A DNA stretch of 55,838 nt from assembly GCF_947072515.1 (NCBI RefSeq), contig NZ_CAMTIG010000023.1:1-55838 (forward strand), given 5' to 3'. This document shows, in pieces, positions 20,117-29,864 of this stretch; position 1 is the first letter of the stretch, and each line of letters begins with the position of its first letter. Origin of the DNA: an uncultured Clostridium sp. (lineage in GTDB: Bacteria > Bacillota > Clostridia > Clostridiales > Clostridiaceae). Position numbers and translations under genes: made by a program. The notes under the pieces are model-generated. The model worked only from the letters and a program-made list of their open reading frames with translations. It was not told where the DNA came from and ran no database searches.

Positions 20117-22183
20117 TTGAAGAAAAAAATAAAGCTAAATACAAATATAAAAGAAAAAAATTTGCGAATAGTGATGTATATCATAAGCTTTATAATAATA
20201 TATGGAATTCTTATAACAGCTATTGCACCAAAAGAATATGATTTAAAGGTAGGAGATATAGCAAGAGTTACGATTAAGGCTCCTAGAGATACAATAGATC
20301 AAATAGCAACAAAGAGAAATCAAGAGGTAGCAGCTAAGAATGTAGATAAACAATATACATTAAAAAGTGAAGTTGAATCTCAAGTTGAAGAATCAATAAC
20401 AAATATATTAAATAAAGTGATAGATGTAGAGCAGAATGTGCCAAAGGAAAGTGATCAATTAAAAGAACTTTTAAGCCTTCCTAATACAGGCTTAAATTCG
20501 AATAATTTTCAGACTTTATTAAATTTATCTCAAAATGAAATAAAGGATTTAGAGTTTAACGTTCAATCAGTTATTAAGTCTGCATATGCAAATAATATAG
20601 CAGAAGATAATCCAGCAAGCTTAAATAATGCAATAGATATAGTAGAAGACCAAGTAAATGCATTAAATCAGAGTATAGCTGTTAAGAATGTACTAAAACA
20701 AATGATAATTCCTAAAATACAACCTAACTTCTTTTATGACAAAGTAAAAACAGAAGAAGCTATACAAGAGGCTGAAAAAGCAGTTCCTAAAGTTGTGATA
20801 AAGAAAAATCAAACTATAGTAACAGAAGGGGAACCAGTTACAGCAGAACAAATAGCAATATTAAAAGATTTAGGATTAATAGATCAAAGTGGAGGAGCAA
20901 GTGTAATAATATTATATGGAGTCTTAGCATTGTTTACAGCACTTATATTATTTATAAAACATTTATATATTTATAAGAGTCATAGAAATGTATTTAATAA
21001 TAGCAAAATGTTAATAATGATAAATACTATAAGTATATTAAGCTTTATATTAGCAAGAATCGTATATGTTATATCGCCCTATGCAATACCATTAGCTTGT
21101 GCACCTATACTAATTACATTATTAGTAGATTATAGAGTATCAATTGTGGTAGCTAGTCTAGATGTAATTGTTATTGGAGCAATTGTTAACTTTAATCCAC
21201 AAGTAATGATGTTAGGTATATTAAGTACTATTATTGGAGCTACTTCATTAAGAAAAATGCAACAGAGAAATGATATACTATATTCAAGTATAGGATTAAT
21301 TATAATGAGTGCAATCTTAACATTCTCTACAGGATTTTTATTATCAAATAATTTAAGTGAAATATTAATTTTAAGTTTAGCAGCGGCAGGGGGAGTGGTA
21401 TTCTCTGCAATATTAGCAATTGGAGTATTACCATTTTTTGAATCAGGATTTGATATAGTAACTAATCTTAAATTGTTAGAGTTATCTAATCCTAATAACC
21501 CATTATTAAAGAAATTATTAATGGAAGCACCAGGAACATATCATCATAGTATGTTAGTTGCAAATTTAGCTGAAATGGCAGCAGAGGATATACAAGCAAA
21601 TCCAGTTGTTGCAAGAGTAGGTGCATATTATCATGATGTTGGAAAAACTGTTAGACCATATTTCTTTAAAGAAAATCAAATTGGTAAAGAAAATCCACAT
21701 GATAAAATTAATCCGAATTTAAGTACATTAATAATTTTATCTCATGTAAAGGATGGGTTAGAGCTTGCAAAAGAATATAAGCTACCAGAAATAATACAGG
21801 ATATGATAGTTCAACATCACGGAACAACTCTAGTAAAATATTTTTATTATACTATGAAAAATTCTGCTGAAAATCCTGATGATGTAAAAGAAGAAGATTT
21901 TAGATATCCAGGACCTATACCAAATAGTAAAGAAGCCGGGATACTAATGCTAGCTGATAGTGTAGAGGCAGCAGTTAGATCTATTTCAGAGCCAAGTAAA
22001 GGAAAAATAGAAGAGATGGTAAATAATATAATTAAGGATAAATTATATTCAGGGCAATTAGATAATTGTGATTTAACATTAAAAGATTTAGAAAAAATAA
22101 GAAAATCTTTCCTTAAAGCTTTAAATGGGATATATCATCAAAGGATTGAATATCCAACAGAAAAAGTAAAAACTTTAAAATAA
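20117..22183 (+). CDS. pgpH: 7TM-HD cyclic-di-AMP phosphodiesterase (YqfF/PgpH)
   Basis: The 688-residue membrane protein has an N-terminal helix (about 15-35), a large extracytoplasmic 7TMR-HDED domain, seven transmembrane helices (about 260-445) and a cytoplasmic HD domain. Metal ligands are visible in APGTYHHSMLVANLAE and GAYYHDVGK. Listeria PgpH, the same architecture, hydrolyses c-di-AMP to pApA. The start is TTG at 20117 after GAAGGTGAG. It lies next to ybeY as in other Firmicutes. A hairpin follows the stop. Confidence 0.93.
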   Translation: MKKKIKLNTNIKEKNLRIVMYIISFIIIYGILITAIAPKEYDLKVGDIARVTIKAPRDTIDQIATKRNQEVAAKNVDKQYTLKSEVESQVEESITNILNKVIDVEQNVPKESDQLKELLSLPNTGLNSNNFQTLLNLSQNEIKDLEFNVQSVIKSAYANNIAEDNPASLNNAIDIVEDQVNALNQSIAVKNVLKQMIIPKIQPNFFYDKVKTEEAIQEAEKAVPKVVIKKNQTIVTEGEPVTAEQIAILKDLGLIDQSGGASVIILYGVLALFTALILFIKHLYIYKSHRNVFNNSKMLIMINTISILSFILARIVYVISPYAIPLACAPILITLLVDYRVSIVVASLDVIVIGAIVNFNPQVMMLGILSTIIGATSLRKMQQRNDILYSSIGLIIMSAILTFSTGFLLSNNLSEILILSLAAAGGVVFSAILAIGVLPFFESGFDIVTNLKLLELSNPNNPLLKKLLMEAPGTYHHSMLVANLAEMAAEDIQANPVVARVGAYYHDVGKTVRPYFFKENQIGKENPHDKINPNLSTLIILSHVKDGLELAKEYKLPEIIQDMIVQHHGTTLVKYFYYTMKNSAENPDDVKEEDFRYPGPIPNSKEAGILMLADSVEAAVRSISEPSKGKIEEMVNNIIKDKLYSGQLDNCDLTLKDLEKIRKSFLKALNGIYHQRIEYPTEKVKTLK

Positions 22184-22185
22184 AC

Positions 22186-22220
22186 AAAAAAAGGGGGAGG
22201 TTTAAAACTTCCCTTTTTAT
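22186..22220 (+). terminator. Probable terminator after pgpH
   Basis: AAAAAGGG (22188-22195) pairs with CCCTTTTT (22211-22218) around a partly paired loop, with a T-rich 3' side. The next gene starts soon after, so read-through is likely needed for ybeY unless an unseen promoter exists. Confidence 0.6.
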
Positions 22221-22240
22221 ATATAATAAAAGGAGAAAAT

Positions 22241-22741
22241 ATGATTTATTTAGATAATAGACAGAATAAAATAGAAGTAGATGAAAAATTTATAAAGGAA
22301 ATGGAGGAAGTAATTTTATTTGCATTAAAAGAAGAAGAAGTATTAAAAGATTGTGAAATATCTTTAGTACTAGTAGATAATAATGAAATAAAAGATATAA
22401 ATAGAGAAACAAGAGGAATTGATAAAATAACAGATGTACTTTCTTTTCCAATGTTAGATTATGAAAAAGGAAAAGTTTTTAAAGATATTTATAAAAATTT
22501 TGAGTTTGATGAGGTCTATTTAGACGGGGAAGATCTAGTTTTAGGAGATATAGTTCTTTGCTTAGAAAGAGCATTAGAACAATCAAAAGAATATAACCAT
22601 TCATTTGAAAGAGAAAGCTTTTACCTTATAGTTCATTCTATATTACATCTATTAGGGTATGATCATATGGAAGAGGAAGAAAAGAAAATTATGAGAAAAA
22701 GAGAAGAAGAGATTTTAGAAAAATTAGATATAAGAAGATAG
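22241..22741 (+). CDS. ybeY: rRNA maturation endoribonuclease YbeY
   Basis: The 166-residue protein has the zinc motif H-x3-H-x5-H at residues 132, 136 and 142 ([11 protein letters not shown]). It also shows ITDVLSFPM, both hallmarks of YbeY, which acts in 16S rRNA 3'-end maturation and ribosome quality control. AAAAGGAGAAAAT precedes the ATG. It is followed closely by the dgkA fusion. Confidence 0.95.
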   Translation: MIYLDNRQNKIEVDEKFIKEMEEVILFALKEEEVLKDCEISLVLVDNNEIKDINRETRGIDKITDVLSFPMLDYEKGKVFKDIYKNFEFDEVYLDGEDLVLGDIVLCLERALEQSKEYNHSFERESFYLIVHSILHLLGYDHMEEEEKKIMRKREEEILEKLDIRR

Positions 22742-22755
22742 AGGGTGGGTTAGAC

Positions 22756-23454
22756 ATGAAATTAAAGAAAGTAGTTGATAGTTTTAATTATGCAATAGAT
22801 GGAATTATATATGCAGTGAGAACACAAAGGAATATGAGAATTCATATGATAGCAACTTTATTTGTTTTGATTTTATGTCTCTTCTTTGATGTATCAAAGA
22901 TAGAAATATTAATTTTAGCAATAACAATTGTAATGGTTATTGGTGCAGAACTTTTTAATACTGCTATAGAGGCAGTTATTGATATGAATACAAACTATTA
23001 TCATCCCTTAGCTAAAATAGCTAAAAATGTGGCTGCTGGAGCAGTTGTAATAACAGCTTTAAATGCTCTTTTAGTTGGATATATAATATTTTGGGATAAG
23101 TTAAGCCATTTATCATATGTAGTATTAAATAAAATAAAGCAATCAGAACCACATACAATTTTTATACTTTTAGCTATAGTTAGTGTATCAACTATAATAG
23201 CAAAAGCTATATTTGGAGAAGGAACACCTTTAAAAGGTGGAATGCCTAGTGGCCATAGTGCATTAGCTTTTTCAATAGCAACAGCAATTTCATTTATTAC
23301 AGAAGAACCAATTTGTATAATGTTAAGCTTTTTAATGGCTATAATTACTGCGCAAAGTAGAGTGGATGCAGAAGTGCATTCATTATTTGAAGTTATAGTA
23401 GGAGCTTTATTTGGAATGTTAATAACGATATTTATATTTACAATACTAAGATAA
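22756..23454 (+). CDS. Fusion of DgkA-type lipid kinase and PAP2 phosphatase
   Basis: Residues 1-118 are a DgkA-like kinase with three membrane helices and the catalytic pattern GAELFNTAIEAVID and AKNVAAGAV. In Gram-positives this kinase phosphorylates undecaprenol. Residues 130-232 are a PAP2-type membrane phosphatase with GGMPSGHSALAF (PSGH at 164-167) and S201-R202...H208. The usual Asp after the last His is Glu (HSLFE). The usual KxxxxxxRP motif 1 is changed to KAIFGEGTP, without Arg. The fusion suggests recycling or balancing of undecaprenyl phosphate, but substrates are inferred. Confidence 0.9.
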   Translation: MKLKKVVDSFNYAIDGIIYAVRTQRNMRIHMIATLFVLILCLFFDVSKIEILILAITIVMVIGAELFNTAIEAVIDMNTNYYHPLAKIAKNVAAGAVVITALNALLVGYIIFWDKLSHLSYVVLNKIKQSEPHTIFILLAIVSVSTIIAKAIFGEGTPLKGGMPSGHSALAFSIATAISFITEEPICIMLSFLMAIITAQSRVDAEVHSLFEVIVGALFGMLITIFIFTILR

Positions 23455-23479
23455 AACTAAATAAGATATTTATTAAGTA

Positions 23480-23507
23480 TTGTTTAATTTTATATAAATG
23501 ATATAAT
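23480..23507 (+). promoter_or_regulatory. Candidate promoter of cdd-era-recO
   Basis: TTGTTT (23480-23485) and a perfect TATAAT (23502-23507) are spaced by 16 bp in the 109-bp gap before cdd. Confidence 0.55.
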
Positions 23508-23563
23508 ATTATGCACAATAGACTAAATAGTTTATACTAAAAGGAATAGGGGAGGGTTTAAAA

Positions 23564-23959
23564 ATGAAAGAAAAATTAATAAAAGAAGCTATAAAAGCTA
23601 GGGAAAATGCATATTGTCCTTACTCAAACTTTAAAGTAGGAGCAGCTGTGTTATTTGAAGATGGAGAAATATACACAGGATGTAATATAGAAAATGCTTC
23701 CTATGGAGGAACTATGTGTGCTGAAAGAACTGCAATATTTAATGCAGTATCTAAAGGTAATAGAATTTTAAAGGCTATTGCATTAATAGGAGATGTTAAT
23801 TCATACACGTATCCTTGTGGTATGTGCAGACAGGTAATAAGTGAATTTGCAGAAGATGAAAATATAGAAATATATATAATAAAAAACGAAAAAGATTATC
23901 TTACAAAAACTTTTGGGGAGTTAATGCCAGGAAGTTTTACAAGAAAGGATCTTAACTAG
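23564..23959 (+). CDS. cdd: Cytidine deaminase
   Basis: The 131-residue enzyme converts cytidine and deoxycytidine to uridine forms for pyrimidine salvage. The zinc site is complete: CAER gives Cys52 and Glu54, and PCGMC gives Cys85 and Cys88. [18 protein letters not shown] is the family signature. It is a small homotetrameric type. It precedes era with nine bases between stop and start. Confidence 0.97.
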   Translation: MKEKLIKEAIKARENAYCPYSNFKVGAAVLFEDGEIYTGCNIENASYGGTMCAERTAIFNAVSKGNRILKAIALIGDVNSYTYPCGMCRQVISEFAEDENIEIYIIKNEKDYLTKTFGELMPGSFTRKDLN

Positions 23960-23967
23960 GAGGAAAT

Positions 23968-24858
23968 ATGTTTAAATCAGGATTTGTATCAATAGTTGGA
24001 AGACCAAATGTTGGGAAGTCAACACTTATGAACTATATAATGGGAGAAAAATTATCAATAGTATCAAATAAACCTCAAACTACAAGAAATAATATACAAA
24101 CAATAAAGACTACAGATGACTATCAAATGGTGTTCGTAGATACACCAGGGATTCATAAGCCAAAACATAAATTAGGAGAATATATGGTAAATGCGGCAAA
24201 GGATTCAACTAAGGATGTAGACTTAATTCTTTTCTTAACTAACCCAGATGGGGAACTAGGAAAGGGAGATAATTTTATTTTAGAAAACTTAAAAGGAAAA
24301 AAATGTCCAGTATTTTTAGTTTTAAATAAAATTGATGAGTTTACACAAGAAAAAGTAGCTGAAACTTTAAAAAAATATTCTGAAGCTTTTGATTTTGCAG
24401 AAATTATACCGATTTCAGCAGCAAAAGGAAAGAATGTAGATAAACTTTTAGAGTTAATGGCTGATAAATTACCAGAAGGACCTAAATATTATCCAGAAGA
24501 TATGATAACTGATGTACAAGAAAGATTTGTTGTAGCAGAAATCATAAGAGAAAAGGCATTAAGATGTTTAAGAGATGAAATTCCACATGGAATAGCAATA
24601 GATATAATAAGAATGAAAAAAAATGAAAAAGGAATATATCATATTGAAGCTGATATAATATGTGAAAAAGATTCACATAAAGGAATAATAATAGGTAAAA
24701 ATGGTGTGGTTTTAAAGAAAATTGGTGAAACATCAAGATATGAAATAGAAAGATTTTTAAATGCAAAAGTTATGCTTAAGCTTTGGGTGAAAGTAAGAAA
24801 AGAGTGGAGAGATAACAACAATTTATTAAAAGAACTAGGTTATAAAAAGGTGAAATAA
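23968..24858 (+). CDS. era: GTPase Era
   Basis: Era binds the 3' end of 16S rRNA and assists 30S assembly. The 296-residue protein has G1 GRPNVGKST, switch QTTRNNIQ, G3 DTPG, G4 NKID and SAAKG. The C-terminal KH domain carries [27 protein letters not shown] precedes the ATG. It is in operon order cdd-era-recO, the common Firmicute arrangement. Confidence 0.98.
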   Translation: MFKSGFVSIVGRPNVGKSTLMNYIMGEKLSIVSNKPQTTRNNIQTIKTTDDYQMVFVDTPGIHKPKHKLGEYMVNAAKDSTKDVDLILFLTNPDGELGKGDNFILENLKGKKCPVFLVLNKIDEFTQEKVAETLKKYSEAFDFAEIIPISAAKGKNVDKLLELMADKLPEGPKYYPEDMITDVQERFVVAEIIREKALRCLRDEIPHGIAIDIIRMKKNEKGIYHIEADIICEKDSHKGIIIGKNGVVLKKIGETSRYEIERFLNAKVMLKLWVKVRKEWRDNNNLLKELGYKKVK

Positions 24859-24871
24859 TAGGTGTACTCTA

Positions 24872-25612
24872 ATGTCTCTAGTTAAAACAGGTGGAGTAAT
24901 TATAAAAGCTATTGACTACAAAGAGCATGATAAGCTTATTTGGATATATACAGAAGAATTTGGAAAAATAACAGCTATAGCAAAGGGCGCAAAGAAAAGT
25001 AAAAGTAAATTATTTTCTGTGACCTCGCCTCTTTGCTATAGTGATTATATGTTATTTAAAGGGAAAAATCTCTTTAACTTGCAAGAAGGAAGAATAATAA
25101 ATTCCTTTAAAGGATTAATGAATAATCTAGATAAACTTACATATGCATCTTATCTTTGTGAATTAGTAGACATAGCTTTAGAAGAGGGAGACTCTAATAA
25201 AAATTTGTATATAGAATTTGTAAAAACACTATATCTTTTAGATACAGATGCCATCGATTACGAATTATTAGTAAGGTCATTTGAACTTAAGATTCTTAAA
25301 GCAACTGGATATGGAATAAATTTAGAACAATGTAGTATATGCAGGAAAAAAATAAGAACTTCAAATTATATTAATATGAATATATATAGTGGAATCTGTA
25401 ATGAATGTGATAAAAGAGGTAGTATACCTATTTCAAAAGAAGCATTTGCTGCATTAAAATTTTTAAATAAAATTGATGCAAGTAGAATATATATGATGAA
25501 ATTAACACCAGAAATAAAAAAAGAAATTGAAAAGATTAATTTGTACTTTATAGAAACAAGTTATTCAAGAAAACCAAAAAGTTTAGAAATGTTAAATTAT
25601 ATTAAGGAGTGA
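24872..25612 (+). CDS. recO: DNA repair protein RecO
   Basis: RecO works with RecF and RecR to load RecA on SSB-coated single strands. The 246-residue protein has the N-terminal OB fold (VKTGGVIIKAIDYKEHDKLI) and a C-terminal helical domain with a four-cysteine zinc site (CSICRKK and CNECDKRG). Start ATG 24872 has only a weak GGTGTA upstream. It is followed almost at once by a DUF4342-type gene. Confidence 0.95.
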   Translation: MSLVKTGGVIIKAIDYKEHDKLIWIYTEEFGKITAIAKGAKKSKSKLFSVTSPLCYSDYMLFKGKNLFNLQEGRIINSFKGLMNNLDKLTYASYLCELVDIALEEGDSNKNLYIEFVKTLYLLDTDAIDYELLVRSFELKILKATGYGINLEQCSICRKKIRTSNYINMNIYSGICNECDKRGSIPISKEAFAALKFLNKIDASRIYMMKLTPEIKKEIEKINLYFIETSYSRKPKSLEMLNYIKE

Positions 25613-25617
25613 TATTT

Positions 25618-26286
25618 ATGAACGAAATTACATTAGAAAAAGTTGATCAAATAGTAACTAGAACTGGGGTAAGCTACGAAAGAGCTAAAGAAGTTTTAAT
25701 GGAAGCTAATGGAGATGTTTTAGAAGGAATAATAATACTTGAAAAAGCTTCTGAAGCTGGATTTCAAAATAGTGTAGACGAAGAATACGTAAATGTAGAG
25801 ACTACAGGATGTAAAATGAACTTTGTAACAGGATGCTCAGTAGAAGAATTTAAAGCATGGCTAAAAGAGGTTATAGAAAAAGGAAATGTTAGTAGAATAA
25901 AAATAAAAAAAGAGGATACAGTAATAGCAGACCTTCCTGTTAATGCTGGAATATCAGCTATGGTAATAGCTGTTGTATTACCTGCATTTTTAGCATTTGG
26001 AGTAATAGCAGCAGTAGCAACAAAAGTTACAATTGAAATTACTAAGGCTGATGGTAGTGTTGAAGTGGTTAATAAATATGTAAAAAAGGTTACTGATGAT
26101 GTTCTAGAAAAAGCATCAACAGCTTTTTCAGGAGTAAAAGAAATAGCTAATCAAAAAGCTGGAAATGTAAAAGAAAAAATAAGTGACGTAAAAAATGATA
26201 TGAAAAATAAATCGGAAAATAAGAGTAAAGTATATGGAGGAGATGATACTGTTTATACTTATACAGTTAAATTTGATGAAGAATAG
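25618..26286 (+). CDS. UBA-like / DUF4342-type protein
   Basis: The 222-residue protein begins with a three-helix UBA-like segment (EKVDQIVTRTGVSYERAKEV, residues 6-25, then ANGDVLEGIIIL). A DUF4342-like domain follows with GNVSRIKIKKEDTVIADLPV and a hydrophobic stretch near residues 110-140, consistent with membrane association. The tail is helical and charged. Start 25618 follows AAGGAGTG; the GTG at 25609 is inside that site. Function is unknown. The gap after it (26287-26490) holds the ccpN promoter region. Confidence 0.78.
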   Translation: MNEITLEKVDQIVTRTGVSYERAKEVLMEANGDVLEGIIILEKASEAGFQNSVDEEYVNVETTGCKMNFVTGCSVEEFKAWLKEVIEKGNVSRIKIKKEDTVIADLPVNAGISAMVIAVVLPAFLAFGVIAAVATKVTIEITKADGSVEVVNKYVKKVTDDVLEKASTAFSGVKEIANQKAGNVKEKISDVKNDMKNKSENKSKVYGGDDTVYTYTVKFDEE

Positions 26287-26411
26287 AAAAGAAATAGAGT
26301 AAACAGAAGAAAAAAGTATTAATAGACAGATAATTTCTTTTAAAGGGTTTAAATGGCATAAAATGAAACAAAAAGGAAGAATTCAGATATAGAAAAAAAT
26401 GGAAAAAATGG

Positions 26412-26440
26412 TATAATTAGAATGTAGAAAGTTCTAATTA
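26412..26440 (+). promoter_or_regulatory. Extended -10 promoter with overlapping palindrome upstream of ccpN
   Basis: TATAAT (26412-26417) is preceded by TGG (extended -10) and has no clear -35. A 9-bp inverted repeat TAATTAGAA / TTCTAATTA (26414-26422, 26432-26440) overlaps the -10 and the likely start site. A wider pair AATTCAGA / TCTGAATT (26380-26387, 26442-26449) flanks it. This is an operator-like arrangement. Confidence 0.55.
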
Positions 26441-26490
26441 CTCTGAATTGTCTGAATATTTACTCTTATATTAAAGAAAGAGGGATAGAT

Positions 26491-27123
26491 TTGAAGTTAT
26501 CAGCAAGGCAAGAAGAAATTATAAGATTAGTAAAAGAAAAGCAGCCAATTACAAGTGAGGCGCTAGCTGAAAAATTAGGAGTTACTAGAGCAGCACTTAG
26601 AGCTGACTTAGCCATATTAACGATGATAGGAGCATTAGATGCTAGACCTAAGGTTGGTTATGTATATTCAGATAAGCCTAAAAGTAGCCTTGTAAATGAA
26701 TATATAAACGAAATAAAAGTCGGAGAGATTATGTCAAAGCCATCTGTTGTAAGTGAAGAAACAACTGTATATGATGCAATTGTATATCTATTTTTAAATG
26801 ATGTAGGAACATTATTTGTAGAAAATAATGGCTTTTTAACTGGAGCAGTTTCAAGAAAAGATTTCTTGAAAATTGCTATTGGCGGAACAGATATTCATAA
26901 AGTTCCTGTAGGAGTTATTATGACAAGAATGCCTAATATAGTTTGTGCATCAAAAGAAGATTCTGCATATGTTCTTGCAACTAAAATAATAGAACATGAA
27001 ATAGATAGTATTCCTATAGTTGAGAAAATGATGGTAGAAGAAAAGGAACAATATAAAATCTTAGGAAAAGTTTCTAAAACTAATATTACAAAACTATTCG
27101 TTAAGCTTGGGAAAAATAATTAA
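26491..27123 (+). CDS. ccpN: HTH-CBS transcriptional regulator, CcpN family
   Basis: The 210-residue protein has an N-terminal winged helix (RQEEIIRLVKEKQPITSEAL, then VTRAALRADLAIL) and two CBS domains (about residues 75-205). This is the architecture of CcpN/YqzB, which senses nucleotides and represses gluconeogenic genes in Bacillus. The start is TTG 26491 after AGAGGGA. It lies directly upstream of ppdK, whose product makes phosphoenolpyruvate from pyruvate, so ppdK is a natural target. Confidence 0.88.
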   Translation: MKLSARQEEIIRLVKEKQPITSEALAEKLGVTRAALRADLAILTMIGALDARPKVGYVYSDKPKSSLVNEYINEIKVGEIMSKPSVVSEETTVYDAIVYLFLNDVGTLFVENNGFLTGAVSRKDFLKIAIGGTDIHKVPVGVIMTRMPNIVCASKEDSAYVLATKIIEHEIDSIPIVEKMMVEEKEQYKILGKVSKTNITKLFVKLGKNN

Positions 27124-27133
27124 AGGGTAGCTA

Positions 27134-27151
27134 CGAGGGCATTTGCCCTCG
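27134..27151 (+). promoter_or_regulatory. GC-rich hairpin between ccpN and ppdK
   Basis: CGAGGGC and GCCCTCG form a perfect 7-bp stem with an ATTT loop and no T-run behind it. It could be an mRNA stability element or a binding site controlling ppdK. Confidence 0.55.
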
Positions 27152-27194
27152 ATAGTATATATATAACTTAAGTATTGAACGGAGGAGTATTGAG

Positions 27195-29822
27195 ATGGAG
27201 AAAAAGTACGTTTATCCTTTTAAAGAGGGTAATGCATCAATGAAAAATCTTTTAGGGGGGAAGGGCGCAAATCTTTCTGTTATGACACAGCTTGGAATTC
27301 CAGTGCCACAAGGGTTTACTGTTACTACAGAAGCATGTAATAAATATTATGAAGATGGAAAAACTATAGCATCTTCAATAATAGAAGAAATTGAAAATTG
27401 TATGAAAGAACTTGAAAAAGAAACAGGAAAAGAGTTTGGAAGTACAGAAAATCCATTACTTGTATCAGTAAGATCAGGAGCAAGGGTTTCTATGCCAGGT
27501 ATGATGGATACAATATTAAATTTAGGATTAAATGATGAAGCTGTAGAAGCTATGGCAAGACTTACAAATAATCCAAGATTTGCATATGATTCTTATAGAA
27601 GATTTATTCAAATGTTTTCAGATGTTGTTATGGATGTTGAGAAAAGATTGTTTGAAGATAAAATTGATGGAATGAAGGAAAGTAAGGGCGTTAAAGATGA
27701 TACAGATTTAACAGCTGAAGATTTAAAAGAGTTAGTAAAAGAATACAAAGAAATATATAGAAAAGAAAAAGGTGAAGAGTTCCCACAAGATCCAAGAGAA
27801 CAGTTAGTAGAATCAATAACTGCTGTATTTAGATCATGGGATAATCCAAGAGCTATCGTTTATAGAAGATTAAATGATATCCCAGGTAAATGGGGAACTG
27901 CTGTAAACGTTCAACAAATGGTATTTGGAAATAAAGGAGAAACTTCAGGAACAGGAGTTGTATTCTCAAGAAACCCTGCAAATGGAGATAATGAAATTTA
28001 TGGTGAATACTTAATGAATGCACAAGGTGAAGACGTTGTTGCAGGAATTAGAACGCCACTTCCAATATCAAAATTAGAAGAACAAAATCCAGAAATATAC
28101 AAGCAATTTATAGACATAGTTAATACATTAGAAGATCATTATAGAGATATGCAAGATATGGAAATAACTATAGAAGATGGTAAGTTATATTTCTTACAAA
28201 CAAGAAATGGTAAAAGAACGGCACCAGCAGCACTTAAAATTGCAGTTGATTTAGTTGAATCAAATATGTTAACTAAAGAAGAAGCGATTTTAAAAGTTGA
28301 GCCAAAACAATTAGATACATTACTACATCCAGCTTTTTATGATGTAGACTTAAAGAAAGCATCACCAATTGCAAAAGGACTTCCAGCATCACCAGGTGCA
28401 GCATGTGGTAAAATTGCATTTACAGCTGAGGAAGCTAAAGAAAGAGCTGCAAATGGAGAGCAAGTAGTACTTGCAAGACTTGAAACTTCACCGGAAGATA
28501 TAGAAGGAATGATAGCAGCAGAAGGTATCTTAACAGTAAGAGGTGGAATGACTTCTCACGCAGCAGTTGTTGCTAGAGGAATGGGAACTTGTTGTGTTGC
28601 AGGATGTGGAGAAATAAAAATAAATGAAGATAAGAAAACTTTAGAAGTAAATGGTAAAGTTTATACTTCAGAAGACTATATTTCAATAGATGGAACAAGT
28701 GGAAATATCTATGGAGAAAAAATTAAAACAGTTACTCCAGAAATAACAGGACACTTTGCAACATTTATGTCATGGGTTGATGAAATAAGAAAATTAAAAG
28801 TTAGAACTAATGCAGATACTCCAAGAGATGCCAAACAAGCAGTAGAATTTGGAGCAGAAGGTATAGGTCTTTGCAGAACAGAACACATGTTCTTTGCTGA
28901 AGATAGAATTCTAGCTGTTAGAGAAATGATTATAGCTAAGACAGAAGAAGATAGAAGAAAAGCATTAGATAAAATATTACCAATGCAAAGAGCTGACTTT
29001 ACGGCTATATATGAAGCATTAAAAGGAATGCCAGCTACAATAAGACTTCTAGATCCACCACTACACGAATTCTTACCTCATACTGAAGAGGATAAGACAG
29101 CACTTGCTAAAGAGTTAGGAGTAGATGTAGAAGAAATTACAAATGCAGTAGATGATAAACATGAATTTAACCCAATGATGGGACATAGAGGATGTAGACT
29201 TGCAGTAACTTATCCTGAAATTGCAGAGATGCAAACTAGAGCAATTATAGAAGCTGCTATAGCTGTTAAAGTAGAAAGAGGATATGATGTAGTTCCAGAA
29301 ATAATGATTCCATTAATAGGAGATGTTAAAGAACTTAAATTTGTTAAAGATATCGTTGTTAAAACGGCTGAAACTGTAATGGCTGAAAAAGGAACTAAGC
29401 TTGAATATAAAGTAGGAACAATGATAGAAATTCCAAGAGCAGCACTAACAGCTGACGAAATAGCTAAAGAAGCAGAATTCTTCTCATTTGGAACTAATGA
29501 TTTAACTCAAATGACATTTGGATTCTCAAGAGATGATGCAGCTAAATTCTTAACATCATACTATGAAAGTAAGATATATGAGCAAGACCCATTTGCAAAA
29601 TTAGATAAAACAGGGGTAGGGCAATTAGTAAAAATGGCTGCTGAAAAAGGTAGAGAAACTAGAAAAGATATTAAACTTGGAATCTGTGGAGAGCATGGAG
29701 GAGATCCATCATCAGTTGAATTCTGTCATGATATAGGATTAGACTATGTTTCATGTTCACCATTTAGAGTACCACTTGCAAGACTTGCAGCAGCACAAGC
29801 ACAAGTAAACAATAAAAGATAG
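27195..29822 (+). CDS. ppdK: Pyruvate, phosphate dikinase
   Basis: PPDK interconverts pyruvate + ATP + Pi with PEP + AMP + PPi. The 875-residue protein has the N-terminal ATP-grasp domain (GGKGANLSVM, GTAVNVQQMVFGN), the phosphohistidine domain with GGMTSHAAVVARGMG (His catalytic), and the C-terminal PEP/pyruvate barrel ending with GICGEHGGDPSSVEF. Length is typical. GGAGGAG lies upstream. No gene for the bifunctional PPDK regulatory kinase/phosphatase lies next to it. A strong two-way terminator follows. Confidence 0.98.
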   Translation: MEKKYVYPFKEGNASMKNLLGGKGANLSVMTQLGIPVPQGFTVTTEACNKYYEDGKTIASSIIEEIENCMKELEKETGKEFGSTENPLLVSVRSGARVSMPGMMDTILNLGLNDEAVEAMARLTNNPRFAYDSYRRFIQMFSDVVMDVEKRLFEDKIDGMKESKGVKDDTDLTAEDLKELVKEYKEIYRKEKGEEFPQDPREQLVESITAVFRSWDNPRAIVYRRLNDIPGKWGTAVNVQQMVFGNKGETSGTGVVFSRNPANGDNEIYGEYLMNAQGEDVVAGIRTPLPISKLEEQNPEIYKQFIDIVNTLEDHYRDMQDMEITIEDGKLYFLQTRNGKRTAPAALKIAVDLVESNMLTKEEAILKVEPKQLDTLLHPAFYDVDLKKASPIAKGLPASPGAACGKIAFTAEEAKERAANGEQVVLARLETSPEDIEGMIAAEGILTVRGGMTSHAAVVARGMGTCCVAGCGEIKINEDKKTLEVNGKVYTSEDYISIDGTSGNIYGEKIKTVTPEITGHFATFMSWVDEIRKLKVRTNADTPRDAKQAVEFGAEGIGLCRTEHMFFAEDRILAVREMIIAKTEEDRRKALDKILPMQRADFTAIYEALKGMPATIRLLDPPLHEFLPHTEEDKTALAKELGVDVEEITNAVDDKHEFNPMMGHRGCRLAVTYPEIAEMQTRAIIEAAIAVKVERGYDVVPEIMIPLIGDVKELKFVKDIVVKTAETVMAEKGTKLEYKVGTMIEIPRAALTADEIAKEAEFFSFGTNDLTQMTFGFSRDDAAKFLTSYYESKIYEQDPFAKLDKTGVGQLVKMAAEKGRETRKDIKLGICGEHGGDPSSVEFCHDIGLDYVSCSPFRVPLARLAAAQAQVNNKR

Positions 29823-29829
29823 TTATATA

Positions 29830-29864
29830 GAAAAAACTTCACCATTATAGGTGAAGTTTTTTTA
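29830..29864. terminator. Bidirectional terminator between ppdK and the CotS-like gene
   Basis: The stem AAAACTTCACC / GGTGAAGTTTT with an ATTATA loop is flanked by A-run and T-run, so it can end both the plus-strand ppdK and the minus-strand gene transcript. Confidence 0.9.
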
